From Thermoplasmata archaeon (GTDB lineage Archaea > Thermoplasmatota > Thermoplasmata > Lutacidiplasmatales > UBA184): a stretch of 39,409 nt of DNA. Under the pieces are notes generated by a model. That model was not told the origin of the DNA and did no database searches. It was given only the letters and a program-made list of their open reading frames with translations. Made by a program: the position numbers and the translations under genes. The stretch covers positions 1 through 39,409 of the forward strand of contig JAKAWP010000009.1 of assembly GCA_021816955.1 (NCBI GenBank), given 5' to 3'. Positions 16,180-23,988 of this stretch are shown here, one piece after another; within the stretch, counting starts at the first letter, position 1, and every line of letters begins with the position of its first letter.

Positions 16180-17068
16180 GCTGCGTGGTCACGAGACCGG
16201 TGAGCGGATGGACCCGGATCGAGAACCGGCCGTGCCGCTCTTCGGGCAGGTGCGCGAGGACCGTCAGGAACTTCTCGATCTCGAGGACCCGACGGCGCTC
16301 CGATCGATTCGGCGCCCGCGACCAGCCGAACGAGAGGACCCCGTCGACGCTGTCGACCAGCGCGTGCTCGGTGCTCGCGGGGGCGACCCCCCGCGTCAAC
16401 AATAGGTACACGAGACCGCCCCAGACCTTCGCCTGTCGCCGGAGCCCCTTGACGAACGCGACGAGCGCCTCCGGCTCCGCCCCCGGCCGGACGAGTAGAT
16501 CGGTGAGCGCGTCGACGATCACCAGGCTCTCGGGCCCGTCGGCGTCGAGGGCCGCCGCGAGGCGCTCGAGCGGTTCCCCCCCGCCGCTCGTGGACGGGTC
16601 GCGGGCGGCGAGGAGCGGGCGGTCGAGCGTCGCCCACGCGGCCGGGACCGAGGTCGCCGAGAAGTACTCGGGCGAGAGATCGTGAAACGCGATCGCCTGG
16701 TCGATCTCGGCCGGATACCCGGTCCCGAAGGCGGCGGCGAGTTCGTCGAGCACTTGGCGGCGGGAGCGGGTGACGCTGATGTAGGCGACCCGGGAGTACC
16801 CGGCCCGGGGGCCGACCGGGGAACGCGCGGGGACCGACGTCCGATCGGGCGGGGCCGCCGCGAGCGCGCGAACCGCGCTCGTCAGGGCGAACTCGTGGTG
16901 GCCGCTCCCCGCCTCGCCGAACAGGAGTACGACGCTGCCCGCCGGCAGACCGCCGGTCAGAGTGTCGAAATCCGGCACCCCGGTCGGCCGCCGGGCGGCC
17001 CACCGAGGAGCCGCCGTCGGTTCGACCGGCGCGACGATCGGCCCCGGCGCGGCTGGATGCCCCGACAT
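16166..17068 (-). CDS. KaiC-like protein with degenerate Walker A
   Basis: 300 residues. The fold is recognisable from GVPDFDTLTGGLPAGSVVLLFGEAGSGHHEF and from a Walker-B-like ESLVIVDALTDLL. The P-loop reads GEAGSGHH at 51-58: the essential Lys and Thr/Ser are both replaced by His, so ATP hydrolysis is unlikely. It overlaps the intact paralogue downstream by 14 bp, suggesting an active/inactive pair that forms a heteromer. ATG 17068 is preferred; an in-frame start at 17122 would place the predicted TATA-like CTACTAATACT (17100-17110) inside the gene. The N-terminal 25 residues are Pro/Ala-rich. Confidence 0.82.
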   Translation of the reverse strand: MSGHPAAPGPIVAPVEPTAAPRWAARRPTGVPDFDTLTGGLPAGSVVLLFGEAGSGHHEFALTSAVRALAAAPPDRTSVPARSPVGPRAGYSRVAYISVTRSRRQVLDELAAAFGTGYPAEIDQAIAFHDLSPEYFSATSVPAAWATLDRPLLAARDPSTSGGGEPLERLAAALDADGPESLVIVDALTDLLVRPGAEPEALVAFVKGLRRQAKVWGGLVYLLLTRGVAPASTEHALVDSVDGVLSFGWSRAPNRSERRRVLEIEKFLTVLAHLPEERHGRFSIRVHPLTGLVTTQHERI

Positions 17069-17129
17069 CGGCGTCCCTCGCGCCGGTGTCGCCGGTTGGA
17101 GTATTAGTAGCCCGTCCTCCACGGGCAGC

Positions 17130-18464
17130 CTACGGGACGGCGGTCGCCCCGGTTTTCAGGAACTCTCTCAGGTACACCGTGGCGTACGCCCCCTTCGGAA
17201 GCGCGAACGCGAACCGCACCCGGCCTCCCCCGTCCCCGGTGGCGGCCGGGTCGGCCACGGCCGAGCGTTCGGTGCGCGGCACCGCGACGAGCGCCGGCCG
17301 CCAGGTGCCGCGGCTCGCGAGGTCGGGGAAGTTCGGCAACCGGAACATCGTCGGCGTGACTTGCTCGTCTTCGAGCACCCGATCGATCAGCTCCCGGGGC
17401 GCTCCGTCTCCGAGGTCGCTTCCGTAGCCGACGAGCGGGCCGGCGAGCCACGCGGTCCCCCGGGCCACGAGCGCCCGGCACTCGGATTCGTTGTCCGCCG
17501 TCACGGGAATCGGTTCGGACGCCCGGATCGTCCCGTCCCGACCCCGGACGACGATCCGGTCGCCCGGCTCGGGCGTGCGCAGCGACAGGCCCGATCGCCA
17601 GCGGATCGACAGCCACCGGTTGAACAGGAGCGACTGGTAGGCGTGGACGAACAGCGTCCGGAGCTCCCGCGAGAGCGCGCCGAGCGCGCGCTCGGGAGGC
17701 CGGCCGTTCGCGAGCTCCCGAAGGATCGCCCGCTCGAACGTGAAGTGACGGGGAAACTCCCGGAGGGCCCGGACCGGATCGTGATGCCGGGCGTACTCCC
17801 GTCGGGCGTCGGCGCCGGGCCCCGCCGGGGCCGCCGAGAGATCGGCCAGGTAGACGTCGAGCGCGCGGTCGATCCGGCCCGCGACGAGCTCGCGGCCGAC
17901 GGCGGCCGTCACCGGCCGGACCTCGCCGAACCGCTGCCGACCGAAGAAGTTCGGAAACCCTCCCGCGGCCCGCAGCTCCTCCTCGACGGCGGCGTAGCGG
18001 GGGCCGGCCACCGACCACGGCGCGTCGAGCTGGTCGACCTCGATCGTGAACGAGTTGCCGTAGTGGCGGCCGAGCTCGAGACCGACCCGCGATCGGTAGA
18101 CGTCGACGACCGTCGCGCCGGGTAGGTCGAGCGGGACGGACGGCGGGGGGCCCCGGTAGGAGAAGAGCCGCTCCGCGACCGCCCGCCGGTCCTTCGTGCC
18201 GGACCAGCGCAGCCGCCCCCGGGGGAGACCGATCGCTCGCGCGACGGCGTCCGCAAGGTCGTGCTGCTCCCAATTCGCGCTCTCGATCCGCAGGATGGTG
18301 AACGGTCCGTCGGGAACCGGGGGCGGGTACTCGCTGATCTCGCGGACCTGGAACGCGCCCGCGTCGCTCTTGAGCCGGCCCGGGACGCCCGGGGACCGCG
18401 ACAGATAGAACTCGATCCCGACTGCTCGGTCTTCGGCGGGGGGAGCGTATCCGCTCGCGCTCAT
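17130..18464 (-). CDS. truD: tRNA pseudouridine synthase D
   Basis: 444 residues, the archaeal/eukaryotic (Pus7-like) length. It makes pseudouridine 13 in tRNA in bacteria; archaeal homologues may also modify other positions. The catalytic Asp sits in SGTKDRRAV, and the family signature NFFGRQRFG follows about 90 residues later. The TRUD insertion domain and the C-terminal catalytic half are present. The start ATG 18464 shares four bases (ATGA) with the stop of the upstream methyltransferase gene, indicating translational coupling. A second RNA-modifying function for that methyltransferase is not implied. Confidence 0.94.
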   Translation of the reverse strand: MSASGYAPPAEDRAVGIEFYLSRSPGVPGRLKSDAGAFQVREISEYPPPVPDGPFTILRIESANWEQHDLADAVARAIGLPRGRLRWSGTKDRRAVAERLFSYRGPPPSVPLDLPGATVVDVYRSRVGLELGRHYGNSFTIEVDQLDAPWSVAGPRYAAVEEELRAAGGFPNFFGRQRFGEVRPVTAAVGRELVAGRIDRALDVYLADLSAAPAGPGADARREYARHHDPVRALREFPRHFTFERAILRELANGRPPERALGALSRELRTLFVHAYQSLLFNRWLSIRWRSGLSLRTPEPGDRIVVRGRDGTIRASEPIPVTADNESECRALVARGTAWLAGPLVGYGSDLGDGAPRELIDRVLEDEQVTPTMFRLPNFPDLASRGTWRPALVAVPRTERSAVADPAATGDGGGRVRFAFALPKGAYATVYLREFLKTGATAVP

Positions 18465-19339
18465 CGGCCGGGAACGTCGAGGCGCCGGACGATGCCGAGG
18501 TCGTGATCGAGCTCGGCCTCCGGCGCGGACGGATGCGCGCGCACGAACTCGGGCCAGGCCGCCGAGGCATGCACGTCGTGCGACAAGAGGGTCCCTCCGG
18601 GGCCGAGGTGGGACCACGCGGTCTCGTACTCGAAGCGCATCGTCGCGTAGCGGTGGGCGCTATCGTGCAGGAAGACGTCGAAGTCGCCGTCCAGCTCCCG
18701 CACGACCGGCTCGAGCAGGGTCTCGCTCGGTCCGAAGCGGATCTCCCACGGCGCCCTCAGCTCGTCCGGGACGAGCCAGCCGACCGGCCGGGCGCCGACC
18801 CGACGCTCGGGGGCGAACCGGGCTTCGTGCTCGACGGAGACCGCCACTTCGGGGAGCCCGAGGGAGACGAGGCGCCCGCGACCGTTCGCCCGTAGGCCGG
18901 CGAGCAGGAAGTACGAGCTGTAGCCGGAGCTGATACCGGTCTCCACGATCGCGCGCGGACGGAGCGCCCGGACCAGGACGTACAGCAGCGGGGCCTGCAT
19001 GAGGGCGCCCGCCCGCGGTAGCTCCGCGAGCTGCCGAGCGAGATCGACGCGCGCCGGGGCAATCTCGGCGAAGTATCCGTCGAGCGTGCTCGTCGGAACC
19101 CCGACGACCCGGGCGAGCTCGCGTCGGCAGAGGCGGTAGAGCGTCCGCCAATCGAGAAATCGGGGGTCCTCCCCGAACGCCATCTCTTGATGGCGCACCT
19201 CGTGATCGATCAGGAACCGGCTCCACCGGTACGGGTGCCGGACGAACCAGCCCGCCCGACGACGCCAGCGCGCTCCGCGGCTCTCCGACACGCTCCTCGC
19301 CGCCGAGGAGCGGGACGGCGTGATAACGCTGATGCGCAC
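18461..19339 (-). CDS. class I SAM-dependent methyltransferase (Methyltransf_24-like)
   Basis: 292 residues. The N-terminal 130 residues are helical and basic, then comes the Rossmann fold: motif I region AIVETGISSGYSSYFLLAGL and FDVFLHDSAHRYATMRFEYETA. A late LGPGGTLLSHDVHAS follows. The HDSxHxY plus PGGxxxxHD pattern resembles the CmcI / Methyltransf_24 group, whose substrates are usually small molecules or sugars. The start GTG 19339 lies 17 bp after the MFS stop; its stop overlaps truD by 4 bp. Substrate unknown. Linked by coupling to both an exporter-like MFS protein upstream and truD downstream. Confidence 0.82.
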   Translation of the reverse strand: MRISVITPSRSSAARSVSESRGARWRRRAGWFVRHPYRWSRFLIDHEVRHQEMAFGEDPRFLDWRTLYRLCRRELARVVGVPTSTLDGYFAEIAPARVDLARQLAELPRAGALMQAPLLYVLVRALRPRAIVETGISSGYSSYFLLAGLRANGRGRLVSLGLPEVAVSVEHEARFAPERRVGARPVGWLVPDELRAPWEIRFGPSETLLEPVVRELDGDFDVFLHDSAHRYATMRFEYETAWSHLGPGGTLLSHDVHASAAWPEFVRAHPSAPEAELDHDLGIVRRLDVPGR

Positions 19340-19356
19340 CGCGCCGGCCCGGGCGG

Positions 19357-20751
19357 CTAACGGCCCGGCCGGGATACAGCGGATGGAGGCCCGCCGCGCG
19401 CCGTCCCGATCCCGCCCACGCGCGCCGTCCGCGACAGGTGGAAGACGTGATACGGAATCGGCGCGAGGAGCGCTGCCCCCGCGATCACGAGCCCGGCCGC
19501 GAACCCGTACGTCGGGCCGACGCCGAACGCCGAATAAAGGGCGCCGCCGAGGACCGTCCCCGCGAGGCCGCCGGCCCCCGCGATCGCGTTGTACAATCCG
19601 AGGGCGTTGCCCCGGTTCGCCCGGCCGACGAGCCGGATCAAAAACAGCGTGCTCGCGGTGCTGATGAACGCCCAGCTGACCCCGAGCAAGGCGTTCAGGA
19701 GGGTCAGCCAACCGACGAGCGCCGACGTGCCGACGCCGAAGAACGCGTAGGCGGGCGCCCACAAAAAGAGCAGGAACAGCACGACCCGGCCCCCGAGCGA
19801 GGCGAGAAAGACGTTCTTCGGGGAGTGGCGCTCGACGGCCCGGCCGGAATGGAAGAACAGCGCGGTCGACGCGGCCGACGATCCGAGATAGGCGATGAAG
19901 ACCGCCGCGTCCGAGAACTTCGCTTGTTCGAACAGGAAGACCGGGAACGGACCGTAGAAGACGCTGAAGCCGACCGTCATCACCGCGAGCGCTCCGAGGA
20001 ACCAGTACTCCCGTCGCGGCGTGCCGGGGAGAGTCGGCCGGGTGAGGTCGACGAGGCCGAGCACCCGCGAGCGGACGTGGCGCAACCGCTCGATCACCCC
20101 CCGCTGCAAGTGAAGCAGCCCCGAAACGGACCGCCGCTCGATGCGGACGGTCGGCTCCTCGATCCACGCCCACGCGATCGCAGAAGCGAACAGCGCGAGC
20201 GCCCCCGACACCCACAGGAGCTGGGTCATGAGCATGACCGGGGGCTCCCCGAAGCCGAGGACGAACAGCAATAGAAACCCGAGGGCGAGGCCGATCGTCG
20301 TCCCGAGGCCGGAGATCAGGCCGAACAGTCCGATATCTTCCGGCCACCAGCGCTTGTGACGCGTCTCCAACAGGAGCATCGTCCCGATCGGGGCACTCGC
20401 CGCGGACGCAAGGCCCTCAACGACGTTGAACCAGAAGAACGTCGAGAGGTCGTTCGCGAGCGAGATGAGGAACACCGAAACGCCGGTCGCCACGAACGAC
20501 CCGACCAGGAAGTACTTCCGATGCGCGACGCGGTCGGAGAGGTTGCCCCAGAGGATCGTGAACGGGACCTGCGAGACGCCGCTCGCGGCGATCACCATCG
20601 TGACGACGAGCGCCGACGCGCCGAACTTCTGCAGCGCCAACAGTGGGATCAGCGGCGTCGCGATGCCGTCCGAGATCGCGAGCGGGAGGTAGGCGAGGAA
20701 CCAGAGATCGTTCGACGACGGCCGGATCCGCTGCCGAACGGCTACGTCCAA
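19357..20751 (-). CDS. major facilitator superfamily transporter
   Basis: 464 residues with about 12 predicted membrane helices. The first loop contains GNLSDRVAHRK, the MFS loop 2-3 signature (G-x3-D-R-x-x-x-K). A long cytoplasmic loop of about 50 basic residues (near 200-250) splits the two halves, as in many drug exporters. The substrate is unknown. It starts with TTG (20751); no ATG or GTG precedes the first helix. Its own TATA box and a palindrome lie between it and the upstream XRE-CBS regulator gene, suggesting that this regulator controls it. Confidence 0.85.
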   Translation of the reverse strand: MDVAVRQRIRPSSNDLWFLAYLPLAISDGIATPLIPLLALQKFGASALVVTMVIAASGVSQVPFTILWGNLSDRVAHRKYFLVGSFVATGVSVFLISLANDLSTFFWFNVVEGLASAASAPIGTMLLLETRHKRWWPEDIGLFGLISGLGTTIGLALGFLLLFVLGFGEPPVMLMTQLLWVSGALALFASAIAWAWIEEPTVRIERRSVSGLLHLQRGVIERLRHVRSRVLGLVDLTRPTLPGTPRREYWFLGALAVMTVGFSVFYGPFPVFLFEQAKFSDAAVFIAYLGSSAASTALFFHSGRAVERHSPKNVFLASLGGRVVLFLLFLWAPAYAFFGVGTSALVGWLTLLNALLGVSWAFISTASTLFLIRLVGRANRGNALGLYNAIAGAGGLAGTVLGGALYSAFGVGPTYGFAAGLVIAGAALLAPIPYHVFHLSRTARVGGIGTARGGPPSAVSRPGR

Positions 20752-20778
20752 CGCCCCCGACCTCCGTCGGCTGTTCGA

Positions 20779-20790
20779 CCGCCCGGGCGG
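20779..20790 (-). promoter_or_regulatory. 12-bp perfect palindrome upstream of the MFS gene
   Basis: CCGCCCGGGCGG, perfectly symmetric, lying just downstream of the TATA box at 20795-20803 and before the predicted transcript start. A protein bound here would block initiation. The adjacent XRE-CBS protein is the obvious candidate. In DNA this rich in G+C a chance palindrome is possible. Confidence 0.4.
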
Positions 20791-20794
20791 GCGG

Positions 20795-20803
20795 ATAAAT
20801 TAT
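20795..20803 (-). promoter_or_regulatory. TATA box of the MFS gene
   Basis: Minus strand ATAATTTAT, a good box in very GC-rich surroundings, 44-52 nt upstream of the TTG start, implying a leader of about 20 nt. It abuts the stop codon of the regulator gene. Confidence 0.6.
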
Positions 20804-21438
20804 CAGCTCGTACGGAAACGGTCGGCGGGTTCCCGACCCGAAGGAGGCCGGCGGAGCGGCGTGCCGCGCAGCCCCCGGATCAGGTCGGTCTTCGTGACGA
20901 TCCCGATCAGCCGCCCTCGCTCGAGCACGAGGACCGCCGGATACCGCGTGAGGACGACCGTGAGCAAATCAGCCGGGAAGCCGGGGTCGACCTGCGGGTA
21001 CGCCGCCTCCTGAACGTCCCCGACCTTCCGTCGCCGCGCCCCGTCCTCGGCGAGCGCTCGGAGCACCGCCGCCTCCGAAACGGCGCCGCTCACGCGGTTC
21101 CCCTCGAGGACCGGCAGCTGCGAGAATCCGCCCCGTTCCATCAGGCGCGCGGCTTCCGCGATCGACGCGCCGGCGTCGACGACCGTCGGCGCCGGCCGCA
21201 TCACGTCGCGGGCCGTGAGGGACGGGGTGGCGAGGCCTTCCCGGCTCTCGAGGTACGACAGAATCCGCTGGACGAGCTCGTACGACGGCCGGATCTGGCC
21301 GCGCTCGATCCGGCTCAACGTGGCGTCGGAGCGGCCGACGGCCCGGGCCATCTCCCCAAGCGAAACGCCGAGGGAGAGCCGACGGCGACGGATCTCCTCG
21401 AGGGTGTCCACGGCTCGCCGCAACGGATCGCCGCCCAT
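20803..21438 (-). CDS. XRE-type helix-turn-helix regulator with paired CBS domains
   Basis: 211 residues. An XRE helix-turn-helix (about 15-70: LGVSLGEMARAVGRSDATLSRIERGQIRPSYEL) is joined to two CBS motifs (about 75-135 starting TARDVMRP and about 140-200 ending GIVTKTDLIRGL). CBS pairs bind adenine nucleotides or related ligands, so DNA binding is probably controlled by energy state or a cofactor. This architecture is common in archaea. ATG 21438 is chosen; an in-frame GTG at 21459 would add seven residues. It precedes the MFS gene in the same orientation and is the first gene of a long minus-strand run. Confidence 0.9.
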   Translation of the reverse strand: MGGDPLRRAVDTLEEIRRRRLSLGVSLGEMARAVGRSDATLSRIERGQIRPSYELVQRILSYLESREGLATPSLTARDVMRPAPTVVDAGASIAEAARLMERGGFSQLPVLEGNRVSGAVSEAAVLRALAEDGARRRKVGDVQEAAYPQVDPGFPADLLTVVLTRYPAVLVLERGRLIGIVTKTDLIRGLRGTPLRRPPSGREPADRFRTS

Positions 21439-21523
21439 AACAGTGGTCCTGCCCGCCACGAGCGCCGTCCGGCGGGAGAAAGGTAGAAAGCGAGCCCGCG
21501 CTCTTCCGGGTGGCGAAACCCCC

Positions 21524-21781
21524 GTGACCGCGCTTCCCCGACGGATCGACTGGATCGTCGCCCCGCCCGAGATCTGCTACCTCTGCAAGGCCCCGCTCGG
21601 GGCGGCCGCGGAGACGAGCAGCTGGAACGGCCACCCCGCCCACCGCGACTGCGTGCGGATCCACCTACTCCAACGGGATCCGGCGTTTCGCGGCGCCGAA
21701 GAGCCGGAAGGATCCGACGAGAACGGGGATCTTCCGGAGGGCCCGCTGACCCAGGACGACGACGACCCCGGAATCGACTGA
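21524..21781 (+). CDS. small CxxC...HxxC protein with an acidic tail
   Basis: 85 residues, not a recognised family. After a short N-terminus comes ICYLCKAPLG, then about 15 residues, then GHPAHRDCVRIH. The C-x2-C plus H-x2-H/C arrangement would bind one zinc. The last 30 residues are mostly Asp, Glu, Gly and Pro, so the tail is probably disordered. GTG 21524 is the likely start; the frame upstream overlaps the regulator gene. It is the only short gene in the gap between the regulator and the radical SAM gene, and it points the same way as the latter. It could be a nucleic-acid or protein-binding adaptor. Confidence 0.62.
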   Translation: MTALPRRIDWIVAPPEICYLCKAPLGAAAETSSWNGHPAHRDCVRIHLLQRDPAFRGAEEPEGSDENGDLPEGPLTQDDDDPGID

Positions 21782-21906
21782 GCGGCGTTCGGGGGTCACG
21801 CCTCGCCGGGCCGGACGGCGTCGCCGTTCGCTGCCTGAGCTTCGCAACCGATAAGAAGGCGGCCATCGTGCGACGAGAGGCCCCCCGGGGCCCTCGAGGA
21901 GCGAAG

Positions 21907-23499
21907 ATGCCCGAAGTCGTCATCACCTGCGACTGGACGATGATGAGCAACCACAACGGCAAGGAGTTCCTGGGCTTCGGAACGACCACGCCCGCCTACG
22001 TCTTTCCCGAGCGGGTCTACAAGCGGCTCTTCTACCCCGACATGCCGGTCGACGAGCACGGCTACCCCCAGCAGGCGCCGTACGGCATGCGCAAGATCGA
22101 GGCGTCGCTGATCGACGCCGGGATCGACGCGCGGATCGTCCACCCGAGCTACCTTTCGCGCTACATGCCGGGCGAGGCGAAAGTCCTCCTGATCTCGGGC
22201 CACGACTATTTCGGCCTGAACCCGCCGAGTTCGACGTTCGGCGGGGTGATGCACAAGGAGACGCTCAACTGCCTGAACTTCAAGCGGATGCTCACGCAGC
22301 CGTGCGTGATCCAGGCGCGCGCCCAAGGGATGAAGATCATCGCGGGCGGCCCGTGCGCCTGGCAGCTCGCGCCGCCGACCCGGCTCAAGCTCCCGTGGAT
22401 CCAAGAGTTCGTCGATTCGTTCGGGGGAATCGACAGCGTCGTGGAGGGCGAAGGCGACGTCTACGTCCGCGAGATCGTGAAGAAGGCGCTCGCGGACGAG
22501 TTTCTCCCCCCGCACGTCGTGCTCGCCCCGAAGGAAGCGCCGAAGGTCGAGCAGATCAGCTCGATCAAGTACCCGAGCGTGAACGGCCTGATCGAGATCG
22601 GCCGAGGGTGCTGCCGGGGCTGCTCGTTCTGCTCCGTCACGACGCGGCCGACCCGATGGTATCCGCTTGAGAAGATTGAGGAGGAGCTGAAGGTCAACGC
22701 GACGATCGGCGTGCGCAAGGGGATCCTGCACTCCGATGACGTGTACTTCTACGGCAGCCCGAACGTCATGCCGCGCGAGGAGAAGCTGATCCCGCTGCTT
22801 CGGCTCGCGAAGCGCTACTACGAGCAGGTCGGCTGGAGCCACGTGGCGGTCGCCTCGTTGATGACGAAGCCGAAGCTTTTGTCGAAGTGCGCCGAGGTGC
22901 TGATCGACGACCGCCAGAAGTGGTGGGGCGTCGAGGTCGGCGTCGAGACCGGCTCCCCCCGCATGATCACGGCGGCGATGCCGGGGAAGGTCGCGCCGTT
23001 CAAGGCGTCGCAGTGGCCCGAGCTCGTCGTCCAGGCGGCGGGCCTGATGAACGACAACCACGTCTATCCGGCCTGCACGTTCATCGTCGGACTGCCCCAG
23101 GAGACAGAAGACGACGTTCTCAAGACGATCGACCTGATCGACGACCTCTGGGATTTCAAGGCGCTGCTCGTGCCGATGTTCTTCGTCCCGCTCGGCCACC
23201 TCAAATCGCGGGACTGGTTCCGTCGGGACCGGCTGTCGCCCGTGCAGGAGGAGCTGCTGAAGCGCGCCTTGACGCACGGCCTCCGGCAGTCGAAGGTGAT
23301 GCTCGACGACTTCTTCGATTGGGAGGGGCGTCACACGACCGCGTATCGGGGGGCGTTCCGCGGCTTCGTCGCGTTCCTCGAACTGGTTGCCAAGATGAAC
23401 GGTCTCTGGAGCCCGTCGAGCCGACCGGGCCGGCCGATCACCGACCCGAACCGCACCCCCGATCGCCTGCCGCTCCCGACGATCCCGCTGCGCGAGTGA
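21907..23499 (+). CDS. radical SAM protein with a predicted B12-binding N-terminal domain
   Basis: 530 residues. The N-terminal 230 residues look like a cobalamin-type Rossmann domain (KVLLISGHDYFGL, KIIAGGPCAWQ). The radical SAM core begins at about 230 with EIGRGCCRGCSFCS, which holds the CxxxCxxC cluster motif. GVEVGVETGSPRMI is the SAM-binding segment near the middle, and FIVGLPQETEDDVLKTIDLI is typical of B12-radical SAM enzymes. The start ATG 21907 is preceded by a GAGGAG ribosome binding site. Known members methylate or form C-C bonds, including enzymes that alter archaeal lipids; the substrate here cannot be read from sequence. It is a single transcription unit. Confidence 0.85.
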   Translation: MPEVVITCDWTMMSNHNGKEFLGFGTTTPAYVFPERVYKRLFYPDMPVDEHGYPQQAPYGMRKIEASLIDAGIDARIVHPSYLSRYMPGEAKVLLISGHDYFGLNPPSSTFGGVMHKETLNCLNFKRMLTQPCVIQARAQGMKIIAGGPCAWQLAPPTRLKLPWIQEFVDSFGGIDSVVEGEGDVYVREIVKKALADEFLPPHVVLAPKEAPKVEQISSIKYPSVNGLIEIGRGCCRGCSFCSVTTRPTRWYPLEKIEEELKVNATIGVRKGILHSDDVYFYGSPNVMPREEKLIPLLRLAKRYYEQVGWSHVAVASLMTKPKLLSKCAEVLIDDRQKWWGVEVGVETGSPRMITAAMPGKVAPFKASQWPELVVQAAGLMNDNHVYPACTFIVGLPQETEDDVLKTIDLIDDLWDFKALLVPMFFVPLGHLKSRDWFRRDRLSPVQEELLKRALTHGLRQSKVMLDDFFDWEGRHTTAYRGAFRGFVAFLELVAKMNGLWSPSSRPGRPITDPNRTPDRLPLPTIPLRE

Positions 23500-23517
23500 G
23501 CGGGTCGCGCGGGCGGA

Positions 23518-23988
23518 TCAGCGACCGGCCCGGTCGCGAGGGGGCGCGGGCGGCGCCACCGGTCGGGGTCCGTCCACGACCGTGAGCGGAATAGTCCGCC
23601 CGTTTCCGTCGTACGCGAGCCAGTCCCGCTCCGAATACGGATAGCCTAGGATCAGGTGCCGCCGCCCCCAGTGCCGGAACAGCTGAAGATCGGCTTCCGA
23701 CGGGTGGACGGCTCCGGACGGATGGGAGTGGACCGTGCCGACAATGGCGACGTCGGCGGGAAGCATCCAGAGCTGGAAGTTCGCGTGCCGCCGGCCCGCG
23801 GTGGTGCCGGGTAGCAGCAGTAGCTCGCCGATCAGCCGCGGTCCCGTGAGCCGCAACAGCCCGCCGAATTCGTTCGGATAGGCGGAGCGGGCGCTCGCGA
23901 GGGCGCTCGCGAGCGCGTTGCGCGTGATCGCCGTCGCGGGCTCGCTGAACCGACGGATGCGGTCCCGCTCACGCTGAGGTCGGAACAT
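23518..23988 (-). CDS. JAMM/MPN domain metalloprotease
   Basis: 156 residues, one JAB1/MPN domain. All JAMM residues are present: Glu40 (NEFGGLL), His87 and His89 in VHSHPSG, Ser97 and Asp100 in PSEAD, matching E-x(n)-HxH-x7-S-x2-D. Archaeal members such as HvJAMM1 remove ubiquitin-like SAMP proteins. ATG 23988 gives the usual short N-terminus and a 20-bp overlap with the end of the NAD kinase gene; an ATG at 24021 would overlap by 53 bp. The overlap shows co-translation with nadK and the upstream phosphatase gene. A C-terminal proline-rich tail of about 20 residues is extra. No SAMP gene is nearby. Confidence 0.9.
   Translation of the reverse strand: MFRPQRERDRIRRFSEPATAITRNALASALASARSAYPNEFGGLLRLTGPRLIGELLLLPGTTAGRRHANFQLWMLPADVAIVGTVHSHPSGAVHPSEADLQLFRHWGRRHLILGYPYSERDWLAYDGNGRTIPLTVVDGPRPVAPPAPPRDRAGR

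Noticed and set aside
18461-20347. A 628-codon open frame joining the methyltransferase to upstream sequence
   Set aside because: The extra N-terminal part is antisense-like shadow of the MFS gene in another frame; only the last 292 codons carry the methyltransferase fold.
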